Shown here piece by piece: positions 4,948-5,020 of a stretch of DNA of 5,020 bases. Position numbers and translations under genes: made by a program. The stretch's first letter is position 1; each line of letters begins with the position of its first letter. This stretch comes from Candidatus Avimicrobium faecavium (GTDB lineage Bacteria > Bacillota > Clostridia > Oscillospirales > Ruminococcaceae): assembly GCA_904419105.1 (NCBI GenBank), contig CAJFQR010000094.1, forward strand, positions 1 to 5,020. Reading direction: 5' to 3'. The notes beneath the pieces were generated by a model. The model was given only the letters and a program-made list of their open reading frames with translations. It ran no database searches and was not told the DNA's origin.

Positions 4948-4978
4948 AAAAGGAGGCATCTAATGATGCCTCCTTTTT
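4948..4978. terminator. Intrinsic terminator after the dehydrogenase gene
   Basis: A perfect 13-bp stem pairs 4948-4960 (AAAAGGAGGCATC) with 4965-4977 (GATGCCTCCTTTT) around a TAAT loop, with a T run on the plus strand (4974-4978). The left-arm A run gives a shorter T run on the minus strand, so it could also serve a gene converging from the right. The remaining 42 bp to the window edge show no gene I can support. Confidence 0.9.
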
Positions 4979-5020
4979 CATTTCTGCCCGGGCTATCGGC
5001 AGGTCCGCCTTGCGGCATAG

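Noticed and set aside
4001..4981. A 326-codon open frame on the minus strand opposite the dehydrogenase
   Set aside because: It is a codon-bias shadow. The plus strand carries a complete enzyme with all family motifs, promoter and ribosome site, and the minus frame starts inside the terminator and shows no recognisable domain.
4993..5020. Possible end of a minus-strand gene entering from the right edge (TAG at 4995-4993)
   Set aside because: Only eight codons are visible, with no recognisable motif. The terminator could serve such a gene, but nothing else supports it.

Overview
The window looks like ordinary chromosomal DNA from a moderately GC-rich, Gram-positive member of the class Clostridia (Oscillospiraceae-like). 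This is inferred from several things. There is a DnaD-domain gene followed directly by a DnaI/DnaC-type helicase loader. There is a stand-alone TSCPD protein and a YjbR-EVE fusion. Shine-Dalgarno sites are strong (AAGGAGG, GGGAGG), promoters are sigma-A-like, and most genes end in an intrinsic terminator. No tRNA, rRNA, CRISPR array, insertion sequence or phage gene was seen.

Layout from left to right: (1) the last ~38 codons of a plus-strand protein with a flavodoxin-like C-terminus, closed by a bidirectional terminator; (2) a minus-strand gene for an unrecognised ~99-residue protein; (3) a divergent promoter region; (4) a plus-strand 261-residue YjbR (MmcQ)-EVE two-domain protein; (5) a bidirectional terminator shared with the converging operon; (6) a minus-strand two-gene operon, in transcription order a tandem-DnaD-domain protein (331 aa from a TTG start) and an AAA+ helicase loader (324 aa), with the second gene's ribosome site overlapping the first gene's stop codon; (7) a divergent control region of about 270 bp holding the operon's promoter, a 40-nt leader hairpin, and the promoter of the next gene; (8) an 85-residue TSCPD protein with its own terminator; (9) a 288-residue NAD(P)-dependent beta-hydroxyacid dehydrogenase (3-hydroxyisobutyrate dehydrogenase family) with an operator-like palindrome in its promoter and a terminator after it.

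The replication-initiation pair is the clearest functional unit. The DnaD-like protein would remodel or bind primosomal DNA, and the DnaI/DnaC-like ATPase would load the replicative helicase. The other genes appear to be independent single-gene transcription units and I see no pathway linking them. No clear new system is present. The observations most worth a second look are regulatory: the leader hairpin and TTG start of the primosomal operon, and the nested inverted repeats in the dehydrogenase promoter. The YjbR-EVE fusion and the small unknown protein are next.
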